A stretch of 55,000 bases of DNA from Terriglobales bacterium (GCA_035567895.1 DATMPC010000074.1:1-55000); one strand, 5' to 3'. Positions 1 through 8,951 are shown, numbered from the stretch's first letter. Notes: generated from the sequence alone by a model not told the origin. Program-made: numbers and translations.

Positions 1-265
1 CGATGGTGGGTGGAACAGCCCGCAAGTGTTCCACCCTTCTGATTCAAAGCAAAGCGAGCTACTTGGTCATGCGGCAAAGGCAACACCAAAACCAACCCCC
101 TCCTAATAAGGGAAAGGCCGGGGCAAACAACGTTCATCGCCACGCCAGCGGACTCGTGTTGCCTATTTCGTCCTTGACAGAGCCGTCGTGGTTATAGAAG
201 GGATGACAGTGCCTGGACCGGGGAGCTGTTCGACCGCAGCCTGTAAAATCAAAGTTCACCTCGAT
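1..265. other. Upstream region without a supported gene
   Basis: No convincing coding sequence. A TTGACA box at 174-179 is followed by TATAGA at 193-198, but the 13-base spacer is too short for a standard sigma-70 promoter, so this is only a weak candidate for the downstream glycosyltransferase gene. Confidence 0.3.
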
Positions 266-1471
266 ATGTTTTTGCGCATACTCCTGGCGATCGCCATCTT
301 CGGAACCCTAGCCTCGACCGCATTTCTCGTGCTGGCTTTAGTCGGCTCGTGGCGCTTTGTGAGAATGCGCAGACAACTTCGCGCTGCCCGCGCTTACTTT
401 CCGCCGGTCAGTGTTTTGAAGCCGGTTCATGGACTTGAGCCGAATCTCGAAGAGAATCTCGAGAGTTTCTTTCGCCAGGACTTTCCCGATTTCGAACTCA
501 TCTTCTGTGCGCGCCAATCGAACGACCCGGGGCTGCAGATGGCGCAGCGATTAGCACACAGGTATCCCAACGTGAAGGTTCGGATCCTCACTTGTGGGGA
601 GCCGCCATGGACCAATGCCAAACTTTTTTCCCTCGAGAAGATGTGGCAAGCAGCCGCTCACGACCTGCTCGTAATCAGCGACAGCGATGTCCGCGTTTCA
701 CGGGATTATCTTCGCGAGATCATCAAACCCTTCGCCGATCCCAAAGTAGGAATGACGACGTGCATCTATCGCGGTTTGCCGGCAGGCGGTTTCTGGACGG
801 AGCTCGAGGCATTCGGATATTCGGTCGAGATGACCTCGGGAGTTGTGGTGGCGGACATGCTCGAAGGCATGAAGTTCGCGCTTGGTCCGACGATGGTAGT
901 GCGCCGCGAATGCGTGGAAGCGCTCGGCGGATTCGGGTTCATGGCCGATTACTGTGCTGACGATTACATTCTCGGAAACCGCGTCGCTGACTCGGGCAGA
1001 GAAGTAGTCCTCTCGCACCATGTCATCGATCACATGGTCTTCCATCATTCGTTTCTGGCCTCGATGCGTCATCAGGTGCGCTGGATGCGAAGCACTCGTT
1101 TTTCGCGTCCTAAAGGTCATCTCGGAACGGTGCTGACGTATGCAATGCCGTATGGCGTGCTTGGATGCATCGCAGGCCTTGCTAGCGGACACACCGTGCT
1201 CGGTTGGAGTTTGTTGGGCGCCGCGTTCGTAAATCGGGTGATTCAGTCGATCGCTGCGGGATATTTCGTTGCCGGAGATCGTAAGGCGCTAACTCGTGCC
1301 TGGCGGTATCCGTTGCGGGATCTTTTAGGAGCGTTCTTGTGGATCGGGAGCTATCTCAGCGCAAAGATTGATTGGCGCGGGGAGGAATACCGATTATCTA
1401 CTGGTGGGCTCATGTTGCGACACGAACAATCAGGCAAACTTCCCAAACCTGCGGTTGCAGGCAGCGAATAG
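266..1471 (+). CDS. hpnI: HpnI-like family 21 glycosyltransferase
   Basis: Predicted membrane-bound glycosyltransferase of 401 residues, of the ceramide-glucosyltransferase/HpnI type. HpnI adds N-acetylglucosamine to bacteriohopanetetrol in composite hopanoid synthesis. Seen: an N-terminal membrane segment (MFLRILLAIAIF), the DSD metal/nucleotide motif at residues 139-141, the ADD motif near 231-233, the family-typical QVRW (Q/RxxRW) at 270-273, and hydrophobic C-terminal segments. I chose ATG 266 because it begins directly at the membrane segment. A GTG at 188 and an ATG at 203 are in frame but add a non-hydrophobic leader. No other hpn genes are visible here, so the hopanoid role rests on family likeness only. 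Confidence 0.8.
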   Translation: MFLRILLAIAIFGTLASTAFLVLALVGSWRFVRMRRQLRAARAYFPPVSVLKPVHGLEPNLEENLESFFRQDFPDFELIFCARQSNDPGLQMAQRLAHRYPNVKVRILTCGEPPWTNAKLFSLEKMWQAAAHDLLVISDSDVRVSRDYLREIIKPFADPKVGMTTCIYRGLPAGGFWTELEAFGYSVEMTSGVVVADMLEGMKFALGPTMVVRRECVEALGGFGFMADYCADDYILGNRVADSGREVVLSHHVIDHMVFHHSFLASMRHQVRWMRSTRFSRPKGHLGTVLTYAMPYGVLGCIAGLASGHTVLGWSLLGAAFVNRVIQSIAAGYFVAGDRKALTRAWRYPLRDLLGAFLWIGSYLSAKIDWRGEEYRLSTGGLMLRHEQSGKLPKPAVAGSE

Positions 1472-1518
1472 GCTTCAGAGAGAAACAGCGCCAAACCTGA
1501 TACCGAATACATAAGCAA

Positions 1519-1689
1519 CTGTCATTCTGAGGCCCGGTGTTGGCCGAAGAATCTCCCGCTGTACTTCGGACTTGAGTGCAGTGTCGCGGCTCTTCGGCGA
1601 GAATCCTGGGCCGAAGAGCCCGGACAGAGCAAGTAAGTCTGACGCATTCCGGGAGGTCCTTCGGCCAACACCGGGCCTCAGGATGACAG
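1519..1689. repeat. Family A long inverted repeat, copy 1
   Basis: Two arms of about 40 bases (1519-1558 and 1650-1689) are reverse complements with about three mismatches. Both outer ends read CTGTCAT(T/C)CTGAG inward. The loop holds a second small hairpin (GGCTCTTCGGC with GCCGAAGAGCC) and the module AAGTCTGACGCATTCCGGG. It lies between two converging genes, so it could end transcripts from both sides. Copies 2 and 3 are at 35529 and 52839. Confidence 0.9.
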
Positions 1690-1707
1690 TGTCAATTTTC
1701 TGACAGC

Positions 1708-3534
1708 CTATTGCCTATTGCTCAATATTTCTTTTCCCGAGACCTGCGCAAATAAGTAAGCTCCCTTGCCAAGAACCGACTTAGCTCGCGCCTGTTGTTC
1801 CTTAGGCACAAATAGAAAGACACGCTGCGAACCTTGCCACGCGCGAAGTAGATCCTCATCGTCCAAAAAAATGTGAGGAGCGTCGGGATACTTTGAACCC
1901 CACAGGAGCGAAGTGCTTCGCCCGTTTACGAGCATTACCTGGCGCTGCAGGTAGAAGATCAGCGACGATCCATACGCTTGATCTCCATAAATCATCACCT
2001 GATCGCCAGGGCGGATTACCTGCTGCACCTGGCCCGCGAGAATGCGTGACGACATAAACGGACCAAAGCGCACCAACGCGATATGCGCGGCAAACAAGAA
2101 CACAGCCGAAGCAGTGGCGAGCGTCCATACAGCAACACGCGGCGAGCGACGATAGGACAGTAGTGCTGCCAGGGGTCCGACCAGCAGCGCGAATGCGGCC
2201 AGCAGAGCAGGCAAGCGCAATCCAGCGAACGCTGGGCCGGTGAGATCGAAGAACTTCGACATCGCAAGAGTGTTGTCGGCCACCTGCCTGTCCGCGAGCA
2301 CCGACCCTAGATCCAACGGAACCGGCAGGTGACGTGATGACCACACGCCGGCAATCAATGCGATACCAGCCGAGGTTCCCATAATGGTAAGAGCCGCATA
2401 AGCCACTTTGCTCCAGCGACTGCCAAGGCGATCGGAAGCTAGGGCGTCCGCGGCAAGCAGAAGCAGCGGCAGATAAGCTGGAAAGGTGTAGTACTCCTGA
2501 TTGGTTGAGATCGCAAAGAACACCAGAATCAGTCCCGACCAAACCAGGCAGATCATGCGCGTGCGATCTGCGAAACTCCACGCTGACGGTACTCGCTGCT
2601 TCGCGCGCTCGCGCAGGTTCTCCACGACTCGCGCCAGGAACAAACTCCAGGGAAAGAGCCACACGAAGTGCAGAGTCCAATACGCGATTGCGGGAAGCTT
2701 GTTGTAATCCTTCGGATAACGTTTGCCGAGAAAGCGCAACAAGTGTTCGTTGACGAAGTAGAACCAGAAAAATCCCGAATTCCGCACTCCAGCCAGAATG
2801 TGCCACGGAGCCGCGATCAGCAGGAACAAAAGCGTGCCCGTAACAAGGTGGAATTCGCGCCACCGCTTCCATTCACCCGTGACGATCAAATATGCAAGCA
2901 GAGTACCGCCAACGAAGATGATCGCTACCAGTCCCTTGGCCAGGACGGCTAGAGCCAAACAGGCATAGGAGGCATACCAAAGCCGAGATGCTCTTCCACG
3001 ATCGAGCGCGAGCACGGCAAAGTAAAGCGCTCCGGCGATCGTGAGTGCGAGTAGCGCTTCGGGAATGAGAATTCGCGAGAAAAGGTAATACCCAATCGTC
3101 GTGACTACGAACAGCGCTGCGTAGATACTGGCGCGCGCCCCGAATGCACGCCGCGCCCAATCGGCGGCAAGAAACATCAACAGCAGAATCGCGATTGCAG
3201 TCGGCAGCCGGGTTGCCCATTCTGAAACTCCGAATACGCGATAGCAGGTCGCCACGAGCCAATATGGGAGCAGCGGTTTCTCGAGGTAGCGGATGCCGTC
3301 GACATGCAGCGTCACCCAGTCATTGTTGGCAACCATCTCGCGAGCGGCTTCGGCGTGCGTGGCGTCCGCATCGTCGAAGATCGCGGGAGAAGAGAGCGAT
3401 CCCAGGTAGACGAACGCGAATATCAGGAGGATGGCGGCCCACGCCAGCCAGTGGCGGCGAAGCAGCTTAGGCCAAGCGTTCGGAGAAACCTGCGGCGAGC
3501 GCAGTTCTATTACGGGTGGGGGAGCGATTGCCAA
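1708..3534 (-). CDS. ArnT/GT39-like membrane glycosyltransferase
   Basis: Integral membrane protein of 608 residues, of the dolichyl-phosphate-mannose-protein mannosyltransferase/ArnT superfamily (PMT_2). These enzymes move sugars from a lipid-phosphate carrier to lipid A or proteins on the outer side of the inner membrane. Seen: about 11-13 hydrophobic segments, the first extracytoplasmic loop with the acidic pair in AIFDDADATHAEAAREM typical of the family, then a soluble C-terminal part. The start is a TTG three bases after the yggX stop with no clear Shine-Dalgarno site, so translation is probably by re-initiation. Acceptor unknown. Confidence 0.8.
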   Translation of the reverse strand: MAIAPPPVIELRSPQVSPNAWPKLLRRHWLAWAAILLIFAFVYLGSLSSPAIFDDADATHAEAAREMVANNDWVTLHVDGIRYLEKPLLPYWLVATCYRVFGVSEWATRLPTAIAILLLMFLAADWARRAFGARASIYAALFVVTTIGYYLFSRILIPEALLALTIAGALYFAVLALDRGRASRLWYASYACLALAVLAKGLVAIIFVGGTLLAYLIVTGEWKRWREFHLVTGTLLFLLIAAPWHILAGVRNSGFFWFYFVNEHLLRFLGKRYPKDYNKLPAIAYWTLHFVWLFPWSLFLARVVENLRERAKQRVPSAWSFADRTRMICLVWSGLILVFFAISTNQEYYTFPAYLPLLLLAADALASDRLGSRWSKVAYAALTIMGTSAGIALIAGVWSSRHLPVPLDLGSVLADRQVADNTLAMSKFFDLTGPAFAGLRLPALLAAFALLVGPLAALLSYRRSPRVAVWTLATASAVFLFAAHIALVRFGPFMSSRILAGQVQQVIRPGDQVMIYGDQAYGSSLIFYLQRQVMLVNGRSTSLLWGSKYPDAPHIFLDDEDLLRAWQGSQRVFLFVPKEQQARAKSVLGKGAYLFAQVSGKEILSNRQ

Positions 3535-3537
3535 TGC

Positions 3538-3810
3538 TTATCGTGAAGGCGGCACGTATTCCTGCGGCAACTGCGAACCTTCGCCGAAGAAGTATGCCTG
3601 TAGTTGCTGCGCGAGAAACTCCTGTGCTTCTCTCTTCCAAGGCTGGAGGCGATATTCGTTCATGAGCATCTTCTGATGTTCACCCCATTCCGCCCAGGCT
3701 TGCTTCGACACGTTGTCGTAAATCTTCTGGCCGAGATCGTTGTCGAAAGGACGCTCTTCGAGCCCTTCCATCTCCCGGCCATACTTCACACACCGCACCA
3801 TGTGTGCCAT
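3538..3810 (-). CDS. yggX: YggX-type Fe(2+)-trafficking / oxidative damage protection protein
   Basis: Small cytoplasmic protein of 90 residues, full family length. YggX protects iron-sulfur proteins from oxidative damage and is thought to handle labile iron. Seen: the N-terminal VRCVKYG with the conserved cysteine, GLEERPFDNDLG, the helix KQAWAEWGEHQKMLMNEYRL and the C-terminal FFFG-like YFFGEG. A strong AAGGAGG site lies 13 bases before ATG 3810. The site is embedded in a short self-complementary stretch (TCCTCC pairing with GGAGGA, 3823-3836) that could hide it. The gene lies between rnr and the ArnT-like gene on the same strand. Confidence 0.92.
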   Translation of the reverse strand: MAHMVRCVKYGREMEGLEERPFDNDLGQKIYDNVSKQAWAEWGEHQKMLMNEYRLQPWKREAQEFLAQQLQAYFFGEGSQLPQEYVPPSR

Positions 3811-3867
3811 GCAGCTCTACTGTCCTCCTTGGAGGATTATGAACATTCAATTTTACAGGAACCGGAC

Positions 3868-3962
3868 GAGGCGAACACGAAGGTCACGAAGGCGAAGGGA
3901 GAGGTCACCAAGCACCGCTCCGTGAGCTTTGCCGTCACCTTCGTGCCCTTCGTGTTCGCCTC
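3868..3962. repeat. Family F inverted repeat (CACGAAGG words), copy 1
   Basis: The left arm at 3868-3897 (GAGGCGAACACGAAGGTCAC and on) matches the reverse complement of the right arm at 3930-3962. The right arm is inside the rnr reading frame and supplies its last codons and TGA stop. A related copy is at 50669-50770. Confidence 0.85.
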
Positions 3963-6418
3963 TCGGGCTTTTGCTCTTCCAGAATCGAGAACTGCAGCTT
4001 GCGCTGGACGCGATCGATGCGGTCAAGGATCACCCGAACACGATCGCCGATCGAGTATGCGTGTCCGGACCGCTCGCCGATAATCTGGCGCGTGTTCTCG
4101 TGGTAGGCGTAGCGGTCATCGGCTAATGAGCTGATTGGAACCAGTCCTTCGATGAAGAGATCGTCAAGTTCAACGAAGAGGCCGTACTTGGTCACGCTCA
4201 CGATGAGGGCCACGAAGTCCTCGCCGACTTTGTCCTCCATGAACTTGATCTTCTTCCACTCGATCAACTCTCTCTCTGCATCGTCCGCACGTCGCTCCGT
4301 TGTACTGGAGTCGACCGCGATATCGTGGAGCTCATCCAGGGGAATGATTTCCGTCAGGTGCTTCTTGCCATCTTCACTCTGCTTCTTCTCTCTGCGCTTT
4401 GACCACGGAAAAGGTTGATGATCGGACGCAGCCTTCGTCGCTCGTGCCCCATGCACACTGCTCGAAAGCTGAGGGGAACCCGCCGATCCATTGTTGAGGA
4501 CGGCCTTCAAGATCCGATGCACGATCAAATCGGGATAACGCCGAATCGGCGAGGTGAAATGCGTGTAACTCGTAGCGGCCAGCGCAAAATGTCCTTCGTT
4601 CACTTCTGAGTAGCGCGCCTGCTTCAGCGAGCGCAGCATCAGGTAAGACAGAATGCGCTCTTCCGGCTTGCCTGCGATCTTCTGCGTCAGCTTCTGGTAC
4701 ATGCGCGGGGTGATGTGTATGTCCTGAGGAACTTCGTGCTGCCGTGGATTGCGTCCGCTGCCGTGCCGCTCCCGACGCTCTCCACGCGTCTGGAAGCGTC
4801 TGACGGGCAGATCGACGCCGAGCGAATATCCAAATGCCGCGGCGAGCAGCTCAAAGTCGTACACACGTTTTGCATCGGGCTCTTCGTGGATGCGGTAAAT
4901 CGACCCAAACTTATGACTCTCGAGATGAGTGGCAACACACTCGTTGGCCGCTAACATGAATTCTTCGATGATGCGATGGGAAAATTTTCGTTCCGAGCGT
5001 GCTACGCCCTGCATCAGGCCGGCTTCGTCAAATTCGATCACCGGTTCCGGCATGTCGAAGTCGATGGAGCCGCGCTTGACGCGCTTGCGGTTCAGGATTT
5101 TGGCGAGCACTTCCATGCCCTCGAATTCACCTGCCAGCGCAGCGTACTGCTGGCGCATGCTTTGGTCGCCATCGAGAATCGTCTGGACCTCGTTGTACGT
5201 CATGCGGGCGGCGGAGCGAATCACCCCTTCGTGAAGTTGGTAAGCAACGATCTCGCCGGCGTGATCGATCTCCATGACGCAGGAGAGTACCAGCCGCTCA
5301 ACTTTCGGACGCAGGCTGCAGAGATCGGTGGAAAGCTCCAGCGGCAGCATGGGAACAGCGCGATCGGGGAAGTACACAGACGTCCCACGCAACCGCGCTT
5401 CGCTATCGATTGCTGAGCGTTCTGTCACATAATTGGCGACGTCTGCGATGTGCACTTGAAGCTGGTAGTTCCCATTTTGCAACTTGCGCACAAGAACGGC
5501 ATCGTCAAAGTCGCGCGCAGTCTCGCCATCAATCGTAACGATCGGGAATTCGCGGAAATCGCGCCGACGCGCTACTTCGTCGTGAGGTAGCACCGCGGTG
5601 AATGATTCGGCTTCCTCAAGGACCTCCGCTGGAAATACATGGGGGATGTGGTGCTTGCGAATCATGATCTCGACATCGACGCCGAAATCATCCTCGTATC
5701 CAAGCACCTCGATTACTTTGCCGCGTGCGTTCTGCGTGCCTGAAGGCCATTGAACGATTTCGACATCCACAACCATGCCTTCAAGATCGGCAGGCGCTTT
5801 CCGGCGCGCCTCTTTGCCAATCACGCGATGACGAGTCGTCGGGCGCTCTGGCACAGACGCAACATGCGGCTTCTCTACACTGCTTGGGACTTCCATGCCA
5901 CGGGGAATGATCACAGGATCGGTAAGCTTGTCGTCGATCGGCTGGACGTAGTTGTAGCGATCGCCGTAATGGAAGATTCCGACTACAGTCGGGTGAGCAC
6001 GCCCCACAATCTTGACGATGCGTCCCTCGGTTCGTCCGTCTCCGTGTCCCGGACCCACTTCGACCAGCACATTGTCGCCGTGCATCGCGGCGTTCATGTC
6101 GCGCGGAGAGACGTAGATGTCTCCTTCAATCCGGTCGCGCACCGCTGCATCTCGCGGGCGTACAAATCCGTAGCCGTCACGATGAACGGAGAGCTCGCCT
6201 GCCACCAGGTTGTGTTTGGCTGCGGCCTTCGGCAGAGCATAGCGATCGCGTCCCATCAAAACCAGTTCCCCGCGATCGACCAGCTTCTGCAGGCGTTCAT
6301 CCAGTTGCCGCCTTTCCTCGCCACCACGCAGTCCCAATTCACGCACAAGCTGCTTGTACCCAGCGGCGTGGTTAGACTGTCGGGAGATGCGGGCGAGGAT
6401 TTCGCGGTCTGTACTCAT
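3935..6418 (-). CDS. rnr: Ribonuclease R
   Basis: 3'-to-5' exoribonuclease of 827 residues that degrades structured RNA. Domains in order: N-terminal helix-turn-helix-like region (about 1-65), cold-shock domains (about 80-250), RNB catalytic domain (about 285-600) with the metal-binding DGETARDFDDA near residue 300 and THFTSPIRRYPDL near its end, then an S1 domain (about 715-800). Between RNB and S1 there is a low-complexity insert of about 45 residues (Ser/Lys/Glu-rich). The extreme C-terminus RRTRRARR is encoded by a repeat arm. No Shine-Dalgarno site is seen; a TAAATT box lies six bases before the ATG. Confidence 0.95.
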   Translation of the reverse strand: MSTDREILARISRQSNHAAGYKQLVRELGLRGGEERRQLDERLQKLVDRGELVLMGRDRYALPKAAAKHNLVAGELSVHRDGYGFVRPRDAAVRDRIEGDIYVSPRDMNAAMHGDNVLVEVGPGHGDGRTEGRIVKIVGRAHPTVVGIFHYGDRYNYVQPIDDKLTDPVIIPRGMEVPSSVEKPHVASVPERPTTRHRVIGKEARRKAPADLEGMVVDVEIVQWPSGTQNARGKVIEVLGYEDDFGVDVEIMIRKHHIPHVFPAEVLEEAESFTAVLPHDEVARRRDFREFPIVTIDGETARDFDDAVLVRKLQNGNYQLQVHIADVANYVTERSAIDSEARLRGTSVYFPDRAVPMLPLELSTDLCSLRPKVERLVLSCVMEIDHAGEIVAYQLHEGVIRSAARMTYNEVQTILDGDQSMRQQYAALAGEFEGMEVLAKILNRKRVKRGSIDFDMPEPVIEFDEAGLMQGVARSERKFSHRIIEEFMLAANECVATHLESHKFGSIYRIHEEPDAKRVYDFELLAAAFGYSLGVDLPVRRFQTRGERRERHGSGRNPRQHEVPQDIHITPRMYQKLTQKIAGKPEERILSYLMLRSLKQARYSEVNEGHFALAATSYTHFTSPIRRYPDLIVHRILKAVLNNGSAGSPQLSSSVHGARATKAASDHQPFPWSKRREKKQSEDGKKHLTEIIPLDELHDIAVDSSTTERRADDAERELIEWKKIKFMEDKVGEDFVALIVSVTKYGLFVELDDLFIEGLVPISSLADDRYAYHENTRQIIGERSGHAYSIGDRVRVILDRIDRVQRKLQFSILEEQKPERRTRRARR

Positions 6419-6424
6419 GGCTCG

Positions 6425-6430
6425 AATTTA
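6425..6430 (-). promoter_or_regulatory. Putative -10 box of rnr, leaderless arrangement
   Basis: TAAATT on the minus strand, six bases from the rnr ATG, fitting the TANNNT-N6-start pattern seen at several genes here. No -35 box recognised. Confidence 0.4.
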
Positions 6431-6542
6431 TTCACCTCATCCAATAGCGGTCCACATTCCATTTAACATGAATCGCTTATCGGCCACCGTACACTACCTG
6501 ACGAGTCAGATACTTGCGTCACTAACGGCCAAGCAGCGCCGC

Positions 6543-6548
6543 TATACT
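6543..6548 (+). promoter_or_regulatory. Putative -10 box, near-leaderless
   Basis: TATACT seven bases before ATG 6556. There is no Shine-Dalgarno site between, so the transcript would start at or next to the start codon. Confidence 0.45.
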
Positions 6549-6555
6549 GCGATGC

Positions 6556-7122
6556 ATGGACGCCTTACGCCATGTTTTGACAGCCGTTCTGCTAGCCCTG
6601 GTTCTCAACTGGCTCTGGAAATCGTCACGAACCGGAAAGGCCAAAGAGGAAGCCGGCCGCAAAATATTCGGGCCCACTCGCGCCATACAGATTGTGACGG
6701 TCCTGTGCGGCATAGTGTTTACAGGCCTTGTAATTGGATCTGCCGTCGCATTGCGCAAGCCGAATGAATGGTGGGTGCCATTTCTATTCGTGGCCTTCCT
6801 TGCCATGGTTCCGTTTATGTATCCCCCGGTGCTGACCATTGACGTGGACGGCGTGTCATCGCGCGCGTGGTATGGGAGCGAGAAGAAGATCCGCTGGGAA
6901 GACATGGCTAGCCTGCACTACAACACCGGCAACAAACAGTTCACGATTCGAAGTAACGACGGCCGCAAGGTCACGCATGCCGGCTTTAATGCCGATGCTG
7001 ACGGCTTTAAGAAAGCAGTCCAGAGTCACACGCGACTGCCTTTGAAAATCGCCCAGCCAGGCACCTGGAAGACAGAAACGATCGAAGTTCCGTATGAGGA
7101 AAACCAAGGAAGAATAGGGTGA
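6556..7122 (+). CDS. Small membrane protein with PH-like C-terminal part
   Basis: Predicted inner-membrane protein of 188 residues, function unknown. Seen: three hydrophobic segments (about residues 5-22, 45-66 and 73-93), then a soluble part with TIDVDGVSSRAWYGSEKKI and IRWEDMASLHY. This beta-rich layout resembles bacterial PH-like or YcxB-like C-terminal domains, a structural impression only. The TGA stop lies inside the GGGTGATCGGG word of a family C repeat, so the last residues are repeat-shaped. It converges with the RidA-like gene. Confidence 0.65.
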   Translation: MDALRHVLTAVLLALVLNWLWKSSRTGKAKEEAGRKIFGPTRAIQIVTVLCGIVFTGLVIGSAVALRKPNEWWVPFLFVAFLAMVPFMYPPVLTIDVDGVSSRAWYGSEKKIRWEDMASLHYNTGNKQFTIRSNDGRKVTHAGFNADADGFKKAVQSHTRLPLKIAQPGTWKTETIEVPYEENQGRIG

Positions 7123-7253
7123 TCGGGTCATCAGGTGAAGTGAAAACAGGCTATTCCGCCGTCGCTTTTCTGCCGACTGTGCCGCGTCGCCCATACAAGA
7201 GTTCTTGCCGCTGATTACCGACTGGCAGAGGCACTTCACCCGATCACCGATTC
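7112..7253. repeat. Family C inverted repeat (GATCGGGTGAAGTG words), copy 1
   Basis: The left arm GAATAGGGTGATCGGG and following bases (7112-7145) faces the right arm (7232-7253), which reads GGAATCGGTGATCGGG on the minus strand. It lies between two converging genes, and the TGA within GGTGATCGG is the stop codon of both (7120-7122 and 7244-7246). Confidence 0.85.
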
Positions 7254-7774
7254 CTACTACGGCCGACCCCCAGGAACCACCACCACGGCCTTACTTCCAG
7301 CAGAAAGTCGGGATTCACGAGCGCGGCGACACCAACGGTGGTGCTGGCTGGCGGATGCTCGTTCTTCGACAGATATTGCGTTCGAACATCGCGGTAGCCG
7401 GTCAGGTTTGCTGCCATGTCCACCATGAACGTATTCAACTTGACCACATCGTTGAAGGTCGCACCAACCGCGTTGAGTGCGATCCTGAGATTCTCGAAAA
7501 CTTGAGTCGACTGTGCGCGAATGTCGCCCTTACCAACTGTTTTGCCGTCTTTGTCGACAGCGACCTGCCCAGAGATCAGGATCGTGCGCCCGCCGTTGAT
7601 CTCGACTAGCTGAGTAAACCGCGGGTTTACAGCCAATCCTGGCGGATCGATGTAGCGAACTAGCTGGGTCGTACCTGTCCCAGTTCCGTGTAGTTTCTTG
7701 CCCTTATCTTGTTTTACGGTTTTTGCCGATAAGGGAATTGCACAGAGCATGAACGTAACTAAATAGCGCTTCAT
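7244..7774 (-). CDS. Secreted RidA/YjgF-family protein with frameshifted C-terminus
   Basis: RidA-fold protein of 176 residues with a signal peptide (MKRYLVTFMLCAIPLSA), so predicted periplasmic. The start at 7774 has AGGAGA seven bases upstream; a longer frame to 7867 lacks support. Two oddities. The arginine needed for imine deamination in classical RidA (PARS motif) is serine here (PPASTTVGV). After LLEV the frame reads RPWWWF and runs into a repeat. Restoring one base near 7291 would give EAVVVVPGGRP and a stop at 7257-7259, a typical RidA ending. It is therefore a one-base deletion or a sequencing error. Confidence 0.8.
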   Translation of the reverse strand: MKRYLVTFMLCAIPLSAKTVKQDKGKKLHGTGTGTTQLVRYIDPPGLAVNPRFTQLVEINGGRTILISGQVAVDKDGKTVGKGDIRAQSTQVFENLRIALNAVGATFNDVVKLNTFMVDMAANLTGYRDVRTQYLSKNEHPPASTTVGVAALVNPDFLLEVRPWWWFLGVGRSRNR

Positions 7775-7898
7775 GTCTTCTCCTGAACGAGGTTTGAGAA
7801 CGGCTTGCTGACAATCCCGCACGCCAGATGACTTGCGCCAGGTAGACGATTGAAAAAATGTAGACACAGCATGCTGTAGGCTTCGATTGCCGTACCTT

Positions 7899-7904
7899 TA
7901 CAAT
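7899..7904 (+). promoter_or_regulatory. Putative -10 box of ispE, leaderless arrangement
   Basis: TACAAT followed by six bases (CGTCCA) and the ispE ATG. The same box and spacing occur at folP. No Shine-Dalgarno site is present. Confidence 0.55.
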
Positions 7905-7910
7905 CGTCCA

Positions 7911-8951
7911 ATGCCGACGTCGCTTCGTTCTTACGCCAAAATCAACCTCGGACTCGCGATCGGTTCTGGTCGCGACGATGGCTTTCACGAGCTGCGCACG
8001 GTTTACCAGACGATTGCGCTGCATGACATCATGAGAGTCGAAATTGGGCGGGGCACCGGCATCGAGATTCGCTGCAAGAACCCGAAAGTTCCAGCCGATG
8101 AGTCCAACACCTGCTACCGCGTCGCAGATCGGTTCATGAAGGCTATCGGTCAGCGCGGCAAGGTGGTTATCACGATCGAGAAGAACCTTCCCTTGCAGGG
8201 CGGACTTGGAGCGGCATCTTCTAATGCTGTGGCTACCTTACTTGGCATGGAACGTGAGTGGGGGAAGGCGCTCGATCCTGAAGACCGGCTGCGCATCTGC
8301 GAAGAGGTGGGCTCCGATCTGCCGCTCTTCCTGGTGGGCGGAACCGTGTACGGGCAAGGACGCGGCGAGCAGGTGATTCCGCTGGAGGAACTTCCGCCGG
8401 CGGCCTGCGTCGTAGTCACGCCTGAGATCGGCGTCTCGACTCCAAAAGCATTTGCCGATTGGGACGCCCTTGCAGAACGCGAATCCTCTGAGGAAGCCGA
8501 ATCGCGGTCTTCGGCTTCTTCAAGCCGCACCGCTACTTTGACCAGCACTCCACAATCCGCTAAAATCTTATCTTTCAGCCGCTCTGTGTATTCCTGGCTG
8601 AGCGGCGGTTATAAGACTCCAGTATCCGGTGTTCCCGCATATGGCGGGGACCGGGCCGAGACACAGCTGCTCGACCTTGTCCGTACCGGGATAGAGAACG
8701 ACTTCGAACGCGTCGTCTTTCCTCAACATCCCGAATTGCGTGACGTCAAGCGTGTGCTCTACGGCCAAGCCGGCGATGGAGCGCGTTATGCTTCGCTTTC
8801 CGGCTCCGGATCGGCCGTTTATGGCCTTTTTGATTCCAGGGAGAAGGCAGAAGCTGCTGCGGAACGTGTGCAGGCGATGGGTCCTGCCGCTCACGTAACA
8901 AGCACGCTGACAAGAAAGCAATACTGGGAGACAATGGTAATCAGCCGTTAA
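7911..8951 (+). CDS. ispE: 4-diphosphocytidyl-2-C-methyl-D-erythritol kinase
   Basis: GHMP kinase of the MEP isoprenoid pathway; it phosphorylates CDP-methylerythritol at the 2-hydroxyl. The protein has 346 residues, longer than the usual 280-300. Seen: N-terminal SYAKINLGL, the ATP-binding glycine-rich loop LPLQGGLGAASSNA, GSDLPLFLVGGTVYGQGRGE, and C-terminal SLSGSGSAVYGLF. The extra length is mainly a Ser/Glu/Arg-rich loop (about residues 190-230) after TPKAFADW. ATG 7911 is preferred to an upstream TTG at 7887 because the family starts here and a TACAAT box sits six bases upstream. Confidence 0.95.
   Translation: MPTSLRSYAKINLGLAIGSGRDDGFHELRTVYQTIALHDIMRVEIGRGTGIEIRCKNPKVPADESNTCYRVADRFMKAIGQRGKVVITIEKNLPLQGGLGAASSNAVATLLGMEREWGKALDPEDRLRICEEVGSDLPLFLVGGTVYGQGRGEQVIPLEELPPAACVVVTPEIGVSTPKAFADWDALAERESSEEAESRSSASSSRTATLTSTPQSAKILSFSRSVYSWLSGGYKTPVSGVPAYGGDRAETQLLDLVRTGIENDFERVVFPQHPELRDVKRVLYGQAGDGARYASLSGSGSAVYGLFDSREKAEAAAERVQAMGPAAHVTSTLTRKQYWETMVISR

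Noticed and set aside
3-197. Open frame of 64 codons at the window start
   Set aside because: No family likeness, Gln/Pro-rich random look, no start signal.
174-198. Sigma-70 promoter before hpnI
   Set aside because: The 13-base spacer between the boxes is too short.
5854-5878. Stretch inside rnr resembling the family B palindrome
   Set aside because: Too many mismatches and it encodes ordinary protein; probably chance.
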